Assembly: GCA_025201845.1 (NCBI GenBank)
Contig: MU603929.1
Location: forward strand, 25,485 to 62,850
Direction of reading: 5' to 3'
Origin: Martensiomyces pterosporus
Taxonomy: Eukaryota > Kickxellomycota > Kickxellomycetes > Kickxellales > Kickxellaceae
DNA: 37,366 bases
A program made the translations under genes and the position numbers. Under the pieces are notes generated by a model that was not told the origin of the DNA, ran no database searches, and was given only the letters and a program-made list of their open reading frames with translations. Positions 1 through 8,601 of this stretch are shown here, piece after piece (position 1 is the first letter of the stretch; each line of letters starts with the position of its first letter).

Positions 1-1440
1 CTCGATCACTGCCCCGCTGTGCCCAAGGACGTGGCTGAGGGAAAGCAGCTAGTCACACCAGCATACACAAAAGAGTTTGTCGAGTGGTTAATTGTGTCGC
101 TTGCCGAGCATGAGGCGATGATTAAAGAGCCCTTTGGGAACAACCCGAAACTCGTAGCCGCATTTAATGATGCATTCACCAATATCGTCAGCTCAAAGGA
201 GCTTCACGGAATGACGCTTGACACGACACCGAGGCTGCTGGCGGATTACTGCGATTCGCTCCTAAAGTCCAACAGTGAGTTCGTCAAGCAGGCGGAGAAG
301 GTGAATGCCGACCCAGAGACAGCTCTGACCGACAAGGCCAAACAGGTGCTGAAGATTTATGAGTGCAACGGGGATAAGGACATCTTTGCCAAGTTCTACG
401 AGCGCCATTTGGCACGCCGCCTGATCAACGAGCAGAGCTTTTCGCGAGAGCTAGAAACCACGGTGTCGGGGATGATTAGGAGCATCACTGGCGGCGACTT
501 GTTAACCAACAACACCAAAGAGATGCTGAATGACATTCTGATCAGCCAAGACCTCACCAGCGAGTTTTCGCACTGGAGAAAAGACAACAACCAATCATCT
601 ACAACGCAGGGCGTTGCTACTGGACCCAAGACGCTGATCCCTCTGAACGCGAAGGTGCTCAAGGCGGGTTCCTGGCCGCTTTCAGCTGGAGTTAAACTTT
701 CCAACACAGGGGACTCAAAGGCTGGTACTATCAACCTCCCCTTGTCGCTGGCATCAATGCGCAACTCTTTTGACAGTATGTACACGGAAAAGCACGAGAG
801 ACGCAAGCTGCACTGGCTCTGGAACCACTCGCGAGTCGAACTCAAGCTCTTTCTCCCACATGCGACGGGTGCTGCAGCCAAGCTCGGCTATACACTCATT
901 CTGAACACCTATCAGGCGACCATCCTTGCGCTGTTTACTGAGGAGTCTGGCCCCGGCGAAGGATACGACTCACCACAGGGACCAACGCTTACGTGCCGCC
1001 AAATCCAAACTGCTACGGGGCTGGACTACGACACTGTATCTGCTGAGCTCACTGTCTTCATAAAAGCAGGTATCATGGCTTCCAACACCAAGACCCTAAG
1101 CGAAAGGTCGCGCATCTGCTTAAACCCCAAGTTCCAGTCAAAGCGCATAAGCATCAACCTGGCTGGCATCAAGCGTTCGGAGAAGAAGCAAGAGATTACC
1201 GATACAGTCTCTGCAGCTGGAAGGCACCGCATTGCACTCATTGAAGCTGCGATTATACGCATCATGAAGGACAGGAAGAAGCTTCGTTACCCTGAGCTTG
1301 AGCGCTTGCTCCCTGGGCAAATATCCCGCTACTTCCCATTCCACATATGCGATATGAAGAGCGCACTCGAAAATCTCATTGACCGTGAGTACATTGAACG
1401 TAACGAAAACGACGAGAAAGAGTTTACGTATACTGCATAA
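1..1440 (+). CDS. Cullin, C-terminal part (5' end outside window)
   Basis: Scaffold subunit of a cullin-RING E3 ubiquitin ligase. The frame is open from base 1, so the start codon lies upstream of the window; the GTG at 19 is internal. Visible are the end of the cullin-repeat region (an LLADYCDSLLK segment, very like CUL1), a DIFAKFYERHLARRL segment, the alpha/beta cullin-homology domain (SGSWP-like element at about 670-680, RRKLHWLW at about 808) and the C-terminal winged helix. The neddylation motif IIRIMKDRKKL is intact; its acceptor lysine codon is at 1267-1269. The protein ends FTYTA, close to the usual YxYxA cullin terminus. The CDSLLK segment favours a CUL1-like assignment, but CUL3 or CUL4 cannot be excluded. 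Family is certain, subtype is inference. An F-box-like gene follows on the same strand. Confidence 0.93.
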   Translation, partial: LDHCPAVPKDVAEGKQLVTPAYTKEFVEWLIVSLAEHEAMIKEPFGNNPKLVAAFNDAFTNIVSSKELHGMTLDTTPRLLADYCDSLLKSNSEFVKQAEKVNADPETALTDKAKQVLKIYECNGDKDIFAKFYERHLARRLINEQSFSRELETTVSGMIRSITGGDLLTNNTKEMLNDILISQDLTSEFSHWRKDNNQSSTTQGVATGPKTLIPLNAKVLKAGSWPLSAGVKLSNTGDSKAGTINLPLSLASMRNSFDSMYTEKHERRKLHWLWNHSRVELKLFLPHATGAAAKLGYTLILNTYQATILALFTEESGPGEGYDSPQGPTLTCRQIQTATGLDYDTVSAELTVFIKAGIMASNTKTLSERSRICLNPKFQSKRISINLAGIKRSEKKQEITDTVSAAGRHRIALIEAAIIRIMKDRKKLRYPELERLLPGQISRYFPFHICDMKSALENLIDREYIERNENDEKEFTYTA

Positions 1441-1781
1441 ATCTCTTGTGGCCGACAGTGAACCTTTAATTACAGTTTCCATTTTTAATCACATTTCAAG
1501 AGCCAAAGAACATGCCACAACACCTTGCAACGAAATGCTCTTACGTGCTGTTCCCAGCATAGTTACGCCGCTATTGTCTGTGCGCCAAATCAAGCAATCC
1601 ACAAATCAGCCTGTGCATAGTGCATGCAAAGGAGTGCCTGCGCTCGTAGCTGCAGCATTGTTTAAAACCTGACGTCCTTCCTGTTACGGCTGCAGCCCAT
1701 CTCTTTCGCTTTCTCTGCATTTCATACGTAACAAGCACTGAACACCTGCTGCCTCTCTGTAGCGCTGGAGCGACTGCCACC
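1441..1781. other. Intergenic, cullin 3' end to F-box gene 5' end
   Basis: 341 bp with no supported gene. A weak TATA-like element (TTTAAAA, about 1659-1666) lies roughly 120 bp before the F-box-like start and could belong to its promoter. The rest is presumably the cullin 3' UTR and the F-box gene 5' UTR. Confidence 0.5.
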
Positions 1782-3353
1782 ATGCACATCAGCAGCCTGA
1801 GCCCTTCTACGCACTACCGGATTATAGCCATCGCCTACCACGACGCCAGGAAGAACGACACATGGTTTGCACTTGAGGATTACAGAGCATTCTTGCAGGT
1901 CGCTTCTGTTTGCCGGGCGTGGAGGGAGTATGCACTCCCGTTCATATACTCTACAGCCCTTGTCTCTTGGAGCGCCGTTGAATCCCCAAAGTCGAACATT
2001 GGCCTAATTATCGACAACGGCTACAGCTATGCCACGCGCGAGCTTCTAATCCAGTCTGTCCGCGTGGACATCGATTATTCTGATATGCTCAATGCCCTGG
2101 CTGGCTCAAACTTTGGCTCGGTGAGCTGGCCACTGGTGCGGAAGCTGGGCTTCTTGGGCGATATAAACCCAGTTAGGCCCTACGATGGGTCCCCATTCAA
2201 CATCCTCTCCGCCGAGAACCCCTTGTCGAGCTATCTGGTGGAGAACCTGCCAAACATAATCGAGCTGAGGTACCAGCCAAGCATTCCCATGTACACAGCG
2301 GCGGAATTTCCATTCAGCGGGCTTTTCAACGCATACCTTCCCTTGCTGCAGCGCCTCGATGCTCGAGCGTACGTCGCTCCCAGACTCACACACACATCAT
2401 TCTGTGCGCTTATCACCCACCTGACCATCAGCTTGAACCTTGAGCATGGCGCACAGCTGCCGCTTGTGTTGGCGCCAGCGCTCAGACACCTGCGTCTTTT
2501 CGCCATCCCTGGCACTGTTCCCTGGCAGCGGTTTGTCAGCCCCCGTGGTGGAGCCGTTTGCTTTGAGAACCTGGAGCACCTTATCCTCCAGTTTGTGCCC
2601 AATTCCATGCATGCACTGGTGCCAGATACACCGCCAGGCATCGAGTTTCCGAGACTGAAAAAGCTTGAGGTTGTTTGCCTTCAGGACGATGGTGGCTTTT
2701 ATGCCCAACTTGCAAGGTCGCCTTTGAAGGAATTTTACTTTTCTGGGAGCGTCGAGTCTCTTCAGCATGTTCCTTCCAGCATTATTGGCCAGCTGTCGCG
2801 CCTGAGCATCGCCTGCTTGCCAAAGGAGGACAGCCTGGAGGACAGCCTGGAGAACGACGAGGCCATGAAGGGGTGTCAGGACAATCTTGCTCGCCTCCTG
2901 GGAACGCCATCCACGGTGCGCCATGCAACTCTCAAGCATCCTGGCAGCCTGGCCGTATCGCTGCCATCGAATTTGGAGTGGAAGGATGTCCAGCGACTCG
3001 AGCTGGAGCTCTGCGTTAGCTTGCTGTCGGTGGTCACTGTGCTGAGGCAGCTCCCAAGGCTGCAATATCTGTCAACGAGTGGCATATCCGTGAATACATG
3101 TGGTTCGGATATCCAAGGTCCAGACTGCAATGCCCCAGGCAACAAGTTGGCAGAGCTGATTATCTTTTGGGAAACCGACGACGTGCCCACAGACACGCTC
3201 ATTGACTGCTTGTCTGTCATTGCTCCGCTAACGCCTTCATTGGTGAGGCTCTCTGTCCCCAGCGCAAGTTCCTCAGAGCTGAAGGAGCACATCTCGAATC
3301 CCGAAAATGCGCTCACATCACTGCTGAGCTGCGTGGATATTTTCGAATTCTAG
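1782..3353 (+). CDS. F-box-like / leucine-rich-repeat protein
   Basis: Probable substrate-recruiting subunit of an SCF ubiquitin ligase. Of 523 residues, 38-58 resemble the second half of a fungal F-box (LQVASVCRAWREYALPFIY), where the VCRxWR core and following aromatic residues are typical. The rest consists of irregular leucine-rich segments with LxxL spacing (for example around residues 205-240, 285-330, 395-425 and 450-490), as in the large, fast-evolving F-box/LRR families of zoosporic and zygomycete-grade fungi. The acidic segment EDSLEDSLENDE comes from a perfect 12-bp tandem duplication at about 2829-2852. The start is the first ATG, with a CACC context before it. The substrate cannot be predicted. 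The first F-box helix is weak, so an LRR protein without a functional F-box is the main alternative. Confidence 0.72.
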   Translation: MHISSLSPSTHYRIIAIAYHDARKNDTWFALEDYRAFLQVASVCRAWREYALPFIYSTALVSWSAVESPKSNIGLIIDNGYSYATRELLIQSVRVDIDYSDMLNALAGSNFGSVSWPLVRKLGFLGDINPVRPYDGSPFNILSAENPLSSYLVENLPNIIELRYQPSIPMYTAAEFPFSGLFNAYLPLLQRLDARAYVAPRLTHTSFCALITHLTISLNLEHGAQLPLVLAPALRHLRLFAIPGTVPWQRFVSPRGGAVCFENLEHLILQFVPNSMHALVPDTPPGIEFPRLKKLEVVCLQDDGGFYAQLARSPLKEFYFSGSVESLQHVPSSIIGQLSRLSIACLPKEDSLEDSLENDEAMKGCQDNLARLLGTPSTVRHATLKHPGSLAVSLPSNLEWKDVQRLELELCVSLLSVVTVLRQLPRLQYLSTSGISVNTCGSDIQGPDCNAPGNKLAELIIFWETDDVPTDTLIDCLSVIAPLTPSLVRLSVPSASSSELKEHISNPENALTSLLSCVDIFEF

Positions 3354-3605
3354 CGTCTTCACAGCACTCTTGTTGAACTGAAGCTAAGCTTATACTACCC
3401 CAGGAGTAAGAAAAAAGAGCGGGTGCTCAGACAAACTGCATGGCATCACACAGAGAGCTGATTTGGTCGATGACCATCAAGCCAACATAGTCGTCGCTTG
3501 CGTGCTGATGAAGCTCCGTGTCATCAAGCAACCCGTGCTTCAACTCCATCATCTTCGTGCAACGGTGTCTGACGGTCAGCACAAGCAGCTTCATCCCAGT
3601 GACGT

Positions 3606-6101
3606 TTATCGACGAAGCGCACAGGTGCTTCTCAAAGCGGCCATCGCGTCTGACAATGGAAAAAGGTGCTTCTCAAAGCGGCCATCGCGTCTGACAATGG
3701 AAAAGATTTTGACAGCCTTGGCGGACCAACTCATTGTTGTGCTGTAGAGCGTGCTGATGTCCTGGGTGGGGTGCAAGTCAATAGAAGACTCCAGGATCAT
3801 GATTGGGTCGTTTGCGACCCATGTCAGCTCCCACTCGCAGCCCACATATCGCGCCTCGTCCCCAACTTTGCTGAACTTGTCAATTCGCGTGACGACAAGC
3901 ATAAACGAGCCCTGGTGGTGGGTGGATGTGCGCACGCTCTCGTCCATCCACTCCTCAGAAAAACCAAGGCGGGGAAAGTACAGAATGACAGAGGACACCA
4001 GGGCTTGCTCTGGCGCTGCCATGTGCCTGGGGTAGTATCTGGGGCCGGTTGCAGCCTGCTTCTCCATGAATGCCACCGCGAAATCCATCGCCTGCTCGAA
4101 TGTTGTGCATCCATGAGCCTCTGCTGGGCCACTGCAAAAGGCCATGCTCACAGACCACTGCTTGCCTGTGAGTGGATTGATGGCAGTAGCAGCCAGGCGC
4201 CCGGTCTCAATTAGGCTGAGGTCAAAGTATCGGAGACGCAGTTCCTCTGCCAGCTCGTTCTTGGAATCCATGTCGTCAAACAGCCACTTGAACTGCTCGT
4301 AGGTGGTTCCCTTGAAATAAATGGAATACAGAACGTCCCTTGCTGCAGCCGGATAGAACTGGGCATTGCACAGCCGCTTTCCCATCTCGGCGAGCTCTTT
4401 GCTTGAGGCGAATACTCGGGGGTCCATAAACTGCAAGTCGCGCATCATGTCTCGATTGATGTCGAGGCCATGATAGAGGGAGAACACTGCGCATTTGGCA
4501 CGGCTGAAAACCTCATCCAGACAGGTGCCTTCTGTGACGACAATTTCATTGTCATCGCCTTTGCGCTGCAGCACACTGCAGTCCATCTTCTGTGACACCT
4601 CTCGAACTTGCGCGTCAATGAAGACGTTGTGCCCCTGCGCTATCCATGCGCGGCAAGAGAGATCCTGCTCGCTGATGATGCCCTGGATATCGAGTGTGCC
4701 TTGGGCCATGCGGTTCTCATACTGCACAAGCATCTGGACCATGCTCTCAGGATAGCAGCCAGCAGCCCTGCAGATAGTGTGTAGGTGATCTTGGGGGATG
4801 CCGAGACTGGGGAACAGGGCTGCTGCCAGATTCGCAGCATCGGCCTCATCGAGGCCGCCAGTGATAACCCACTTGTGGTAGTCCAGTGAGCGGAGCGAGT
4901 TGGCATTGGACACGGACAAAACAGTCATGAATCCGAACGAGTGACACAGCCCAGGCGCATCGATTATTACATTCTGGAGTGGCATGTCCACCATGCTTTC
5001 GTAGTTGTCCAGGAAGAAGATGGCGGTGATGGCGGATATCTGGCAGAGCTGCTGCAAGTCCCGAAAAAACCTGTTTGTTGCCCGCTGCAGCCCCCTCTTG
5101 GCAACGCTTGTGTCTTTGTACCAGCAGTCTGCCAGCTTTGCTACCTGTGGATGCTTGGAGAAGGCGCAGACAATGTGCTCAATAAGGTATATGTATTTTG
5201 CCCTGTTTCCCCTCCTGCCACTGTCGAGCACGAGGTCCGCCGATGCCCCAATGTACACGGCAACCACATCCCTGTCTGCATCTGCAGCTAGCCTGGCAGC
5301 CACATGGAACATGATGTGGCTCTTGCCAACATGACACGGCCCCGTAAGCGCAAGCGGCTCCATGCGGTACCTGGCGCTATCCAAGAGAATGTCACAAGAC
5401 GCATCGGCCACCGTGTCGCCATCGAGTGCATTGCTGAACCTAATGCTGGCAGCCATATCAGGATCTATAGCTGGCACACCCAAGCGCGGGTGCTTGCTGA
5501 AGCAACTGGTTGCCAGGTTCCATGTTTGACCCAGGTGGATAATCCACTTGTAAATGTAGCTGGCGTACTTTGGGCGGGTGGCAAGGCTAACCATTTGGAC
5601 ATCAATTTGCTCCTCCTTGTTGGGCTTGGTAGCAATGGAGATAGGGAACGTTGTTCTTGAAAATGCAGACGAGGTTCTCAGGCCAAAGTCGGGAATATTT
5701 ATTGCGCTCTGTTCGTCAAGATGCGGTCTGAGGTTGGCCAGGTAGTCGAGGATTCCAGCGGAAATGAGTCGCTTCTCCTTGAAAATAGTATCTAGGACAT
5801 CCACGTACGGGGGTAGCGCCTCATATGCGGTGTGCTTCGAGCAACCACTTGGCATAAAGGCAAAAGAGTGGCTGGGCAAGACGGGGATAGCCTCCTTGTC
5901 TCCCTCGGCTAGTGACGAGGCAGAGTAGGGCTGGCTGGCTGCTGAGGAGCTAGCGGGCTTGTCCAAGCGCCTAACTTCATGTTTATCTATCACCCGTGTG
6001 GGAGCGTCTGAGTCGAATTCTGTGGCGTGCCCGTGGCCGAGCCCTCCGGGATAGAGATAGCTGCTGAGCACCGTTGAGTATCCAAGCGACAGCGTACTCA
6101 T
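3606..6101 (-). CDS. P-loop NTPase, Crinkler/RHS-like architecture, frameshifted C-terminus
   Basis: An 831-residue protein from the first ATG (6101). Counting from the in-frame TTG at 6131, it has a Walker A motif GPCHVGKS at 264-271 and a Walker B strand AIFFLDN at 370-376. A sensor-like SVSNAN follows about 35 residues later, then a DEADAANLAAAL helix resembling the lid/winged region of AAA/STAND-type ATPases. The first 200 residues are low in similarity to anything recognised but share a TRP-x-YxY segment with the plus-strand gene at 11646. Together these suggest the Crinkler-RHS group, where an NTPase is joined to a nuclease-fold C-terminus; no clear nuclease motif is visible here. A 41-bp duplication changes the last 18 residues. 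Without it, the other frame stays open for 64 codons to a stop at 3427-3429. Convergent with the F-box gene. Family assignment is inference; NTPase is secure. Confidence 0.72.
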   Translation of the reverse strand: MSTLSLGYSTVLSSYLYPGGLGHGHATEFDSDAPTRVIDKHEVRRLDKPASSSAASQPYSASSLAEGDKEAIPVLPSHSFAFMPSGCSKHTAYEALPPYVDVLDTIFKEKRLISAGILDYLANLRPHLDEQSAINIPDFGLRTSSAFSRTTFPISIATKPNKEEQIDVQMVSLATRPKYASYIYKWIIHLGQTWNLATSCFSKHPRLGVPAIDPDMAASIRFSNALDGDTVADASCDILLDSARYRMEPLALTGPCHVGKSHIMFHVAARLAADADRDVVAVYIGASADLVLDSGRRGNRAKYIYLIEHIVCAFSKHPQVAKLADCWYKDTSVAKRGLQRATNRFFRDLQQLCQISAITAIFFLDNYESMVDMPLQNVIIDAPGLCHSFGFMTVLSVSNANSLRSLDYHKWVITGGLDEADAANLAAALFPSLGIPQDHLHTICRAAGCYPESMVQMLVQYENRMAQGTLDIQGIISEQDLSCRAWIAQGHNVFIDAQVREVSQKMDCSVLQRKGDDNEIVVTEGTCLDEVFSRAKCAVFSLYHGLDINRDMMRDLQFMDPRVFASSKELAEMGKRLCNAQFYPAAARDVLYSIYFKGTTYEQFKWLFDDMDSKNELAEELRLRYFDLSLIETGRLAATAINPLTGKQWSVSMAFCSGPAEAHGCTTFEQAMDFAVAFMEKQAATGPRYYPRHMAAPEQALVSSVILYFPRLGFSEEWMDESVRTSTHHQGSFMLVVTRIDKFSKVGDEARYVGCEWELTWVANDPIMILESSIDLHPTQDISTLYSTTMSWSAKAVKIFSIVRRDGRFEKHLFPLSDAMAALRSTCALRR
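3623..3704. repeat. Perfect 41-bp tandem duplication
   Basis: Bases 3623-3663 and 3664-3704 are identical. The unit begins AGGTGCTTCTCAAAG and ends GACAATGGAAAA. It lies inside the 3' end of the minus-strand NTPase gene. Because 41 is not a multiple of three, it shifts that frame and brings in the early stop at 3606-3608. Perfect identity indicates a recent event, or possibly an assembly artefact. Confidence 0.98.
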
Positions 6102-6489
6102 AGTATAGCCCTGCTTATAGCTCGACTGCAAGAAATATTAATAAGATAAGTGCAGCTGGTGAGGACCAACAAAACTAGCGCAAAAATGGAGTCTGGTCGG
6201 AAATGAAGGGGCGGAAGAGAGCGGACACAAACGCTCTTTTGAGCCCCTCCGTTCACCACTGCTGCCCCCACGGGTGCTATGCCCACGGGTCCAGCGACTG
6301 TCAATTTCTGCTCAAGCAGGACTGTGTGCGCAGAAATCAGTGCACAAATAATGCATGTGCTCTGCCATGTTTCGGGCCTGTCATTTATATTTTGCGTCGT
6401 CATTATTAACTTTGACAGCGATGGGAGGGAAATTAAGTAGTGATATAGAAAAAAAGAGGGCTGACAGCCAGGAACAAGCATGCTGCGCA
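6102..6489. other. Intergenic, NTPase 5' region and oxidoreductase 3' region
   Basis: 388 bp between two minus-strand genes. On the minus strand a TATA-like CTATAAGC (about 6115-6122) lies only some 20 bp before the NTPase ATG at 6101. Just upstream, a TTATTAATATTTCTTGCAG string (minus strand, about 6127-6145) looks like a fungal 3' splice site, so an unseen upstream exon is possible; I found no convincing donor or first exon. A 9-bp direct repeat CCCACGGGT occurs at about 6267 and 6280. No other gene supported. Confidence 0.4.
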
Positions 6490-7710
6490 CTAGGCAGCAC
6501 TGGCGAATTCTTTGGCTGCCTTGGAGCGGAAGTAGTCTTTGCCTTTGAGGTTTCTTGAGAGGAAGTTGGGGATGCCCCAGCCGGTCATGGCCATGCCAAA
6601 CAACTGCATGACGCCCTGCTCCTTTCCAATGGGCACAAGGATGGCCGAGTACGGGTCCTTCCACTCCTTCAGAGATGCTGCCTGAGTCAGTTTTTTGCGG
6701 CTATCGCTCGTGTCGTATCCTGTCGTGATGAGCGAGGCAATATTGTCGGCAACCACCTGGCCCTGGCCACTGGCCTTGACGGCGAATTTGGCTGTGAACG
6801 GCAAGTTGTTGACATCGCCGGGCGCAAAGACGTGCGGGAGCATGACTGCGTCCAGCTGGAGAGTGGACGCAACCTTGATGGCACCGCGCTTGGCACGCAG
6901 CTCCATGTGAAGGGCAGACTCCAGCGGGGCGAGGTACTCGGTGTTTAGCCAGCTTCCCGTAGCCATGATCTGAAGGTCCGACTCGTATAGCTTGCCAGAT
7001 TCCCCCTCCAGAGTCAGTGGGCGGATTTCGCCGTTAAATTCAGTGTCGCTTGGAATGATGATCTTTTCATTCAACACGACGTTGACACCGACGCCGGTCA
7101 GCTTCTTCACAGCGCCGTCGCTAAGTGCTGGCTTGAAGTTGAGTGGGAGCAGACGGTCGCCACCATGCACAAGCGTGACCTTCTTGCCTGGGTAGCTGGT
7201 GGCAATCTCGCCGGCTGACTCGACGCCTACAGCTCCTCCGCCAACAATGAGGACGGACTTTGCCTTTCGAACAGACTCGAAGAGCCTACGAATCTCGCCC
7301 TCGGCATCGTCGATGCTGGATCCGGTGAACTTGGCCGGGCGCGAGCTTGAGGTTCCGGTGGCAAGCACCAGGTAGTCGAACGAGAGCGTCTTGCCCGTAG
7401 TGAGAGTGAGCGTGCTGCTGCTGGTGACTGCTTCCAAGCCAGCCTGGATGAAGGTGTGCTTGGGGTTGTGTGGGTCGGCCTCATATGGCCGAAGGAGGTC
7501 GGCGAGCGGGAACAAAAGACCCTTGCCAAAATCCTTCTCAACGAGGGACCTTGGAGCGCCAATGGCGTGGTAGTGGTACGAGTTCTTGTCCACCATGGTG
7601 ATGCGGAGGTTTGGGTATCCGCTCTTGGCGAACTGAGCAATGGCTTTTGCTGCGCTGAACCCAGCAGAAGAGATACCGACGATGACGACGTGGATATTGC
7701 GAGTTGACAT
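6490..7710 (-). CDS. AIF/FSP1-like FAD-dependent NAD(P)H oxidoreductase
   Basis: A 406-residue pyridine-nucleotide-disulfide-type oxidoreductase of the AIFM2/AMID (ferroptosis suppressor protein 1) group, expected to pass electrons from NAD(P)H through FAD to a quinone or similar acceptor. Visible are an N-terminal FAD Rossmann motif (VGISSAG, 11-17, a degenerate GxGxxG), the ATG motif at 118-120 (LVLATGTSS), the NAD(P) Rossmann motif VGGGAVGVE at 156-164, and the late FAD motif VFAPGDV at 294-300. Length is normal for the group. The start at 7710 is chosen because homologous sequence begins there (MSTRNIHVVIVG) and a good TATA box lies about 110 bp upstream; a longer in-frame start at 7848 falls upstream of that TATA box and so outside the transcript. 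No mitochondrial presequence or membrane segment is evident. Divergently oriented from the gene at 8602. Confidence 0.9.
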   Translation of the reverse strand: MSTRNIHVVIVGISSAGFSAAKAIAQFAKSGYPNLRITMVDKNSYHYHAIGAPRSLVEKDFGKGLLFPLADLLRPYEADPHNPKHTFIQAGLEAVTSSSTLTLTTGKTLSFDYLVLATGTSSSRPAKFTGSSIDDAEGEIRRLFESVRKAKSVLIVGGGAVGVESAGEIATSYPGKKVTLVHGGDRLLPLNFKPALSDGAVKKLTGVGVNVVLNEKIIIPSDTEFNGEIRPLTLEGESGKLYESDLQIMATGSWLNTEYLAPLESALHMELRAKRGAIKVASTLQLDAVMLPHVFAPGDVNNLPFTAKFAVKASGQGQVVADNIASLITTGYDTSDSRKKLTQAASLKEWKDPYSAILVPIGKEQGVMQLFGMAMTGWGIPNFLSRNLKGKDYFRSKAAKEFASAA

Positions 7711-7818
7711 TCTAGCAATAGAAGACGGAGAGGGTGGGCTGGTTTTGTGAGAGAAGGCTGCTGGAGCTGCTGGTGAGGATGATGAGACGATGTGGGATAG
7801 AGGCTCTGCTCTGCTCCT

Positions 7819-7827
7819 CTTTTTATA
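7819..7827 (-). promoter_or_regulatory. TATA box of the oxidoreductase gene
   Basis: Minus-strand TATAAAAAG, about 110 bp upstream of the ATG at 7710. Its position decides the start codon, because the longer candidate start at 7848 is upstream of it. Confidence 0.75.
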
Positions 7828-7857
7828 CTCGAGCAGTGGCCCACACATCTTTTCACA

Positions 7858-7921
7858 AAATTATTAATAACTGGGAAGATGGCAATGTTTCCAGTTACTA
7901 AGCGGCTGGCATTAATAATTT
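7858..7921. repeat. Nested inverted repeats in divergent promoter region
   Basis: Outer arms AAATTATTAAT (7858-7868) and ATTAATAATTT (7911-7921) are perfect reverse complements. Inner arms TAACTGG (7868-7874) and CCAGTTA (7891-7897) are also perfect. The element could be a cruciform or paired binding sites for a dimeric regulator of the oxidoreductase gene. Function is inference. Confidence 0.6.
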
Positions 7922-7965
7922 GCCAGCAAACATCCGGCGGCGCCGTCTTTGGAGCTCAGCGGTGA

Positions 7966-7979
7966 TCAGTGATCACTGA
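7966..7979. repeat. 14-bp perfect palindrome
   Basis: TCAGTGATCACTGA reads identically on both strands. It lies in the 890-bp gap between two divergent genes and is a candidate site for a homodimeric transcription factor. Confidence 0.6.
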
Positions 7980-8601
7980 AAGCTGATCTCGATTCCTATT
8001 GGCCAGCTCTCGCGGACTCGCCGGCCACTCCGTCTTGCTTCCGTCTCAGCCAAGGAGCGAGGTAAAGGAGTTCTCGACACGCCCCTTGCATCCTGCCAGG
8101 GTCAAGCAAGCCAAGGGCCCGAGGGCGATGCCTGTTTAGCGCGTCCAAGGGACTTTCAGCATTCCACACTGCTCTTGTGTGGCCCACAGCCACAAGCGTC
8201 AATGATATGTGGCCGTTTTGCGCTTGTACCTCGAGACTTGGAGACCGCTGAGCACCCGATACTGTGGAGGCAAGCCGCACGATGGCACCCGATGCTCAGC
8301 TCAGCACAACAACGCTCCCAAAGCAAAGCAGCCCTGGGTGCTGCTGGTGCATGGGCAGCGTGTATAGTGTATACAATGGGAGGTTGGTGGTGCCATGCAT
8401 GTCGTGGGTGCCAATCCCTGCGTGCAAAAACAATTGAACATCAAGGGTCAAAACTTGTCAAAAAGCAGCACTGGATGGCGACTCCAACGTTTCAGCACCC
8501 CCTCTTCCTAGTCCGCTTTGCTACCCTTGTCTCAGTAATTTATTTTTATACCACCATACAGTTCTCTGTCATCTGGTTTCGGCAAGTTCAACACGCTGGC
8601 G
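7980..8601. other. Intergenic, upstream of the 871-residue protein gene
   Basis: No supported gene. It includes a plausible plus-strand TATA element (TATTTTTATA, 8541-8550) about 50 bp before the ATG at 8602. The reading frames present are short and of unremarkable composition. Confidence 0.5.
8541..8550 (+). promoter_or_regulatory. TATA-like element for the 8602 gene
   Basis: TATTTTTATA about 50 bp before the ATG, a spacing like that seen for other genes in this window. Confidence 0.45.

Noticed and set aside
7711..7848. 46-residue N-terminal extension of the oxidoreductase as a mitochondrial presequence
   Set aside because: It starts upstream of the TATA box at 7819-7827, so the longer ATG would not be transcribed. 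Composition is Ser/Pro-rich without an amphipathic basic helix.
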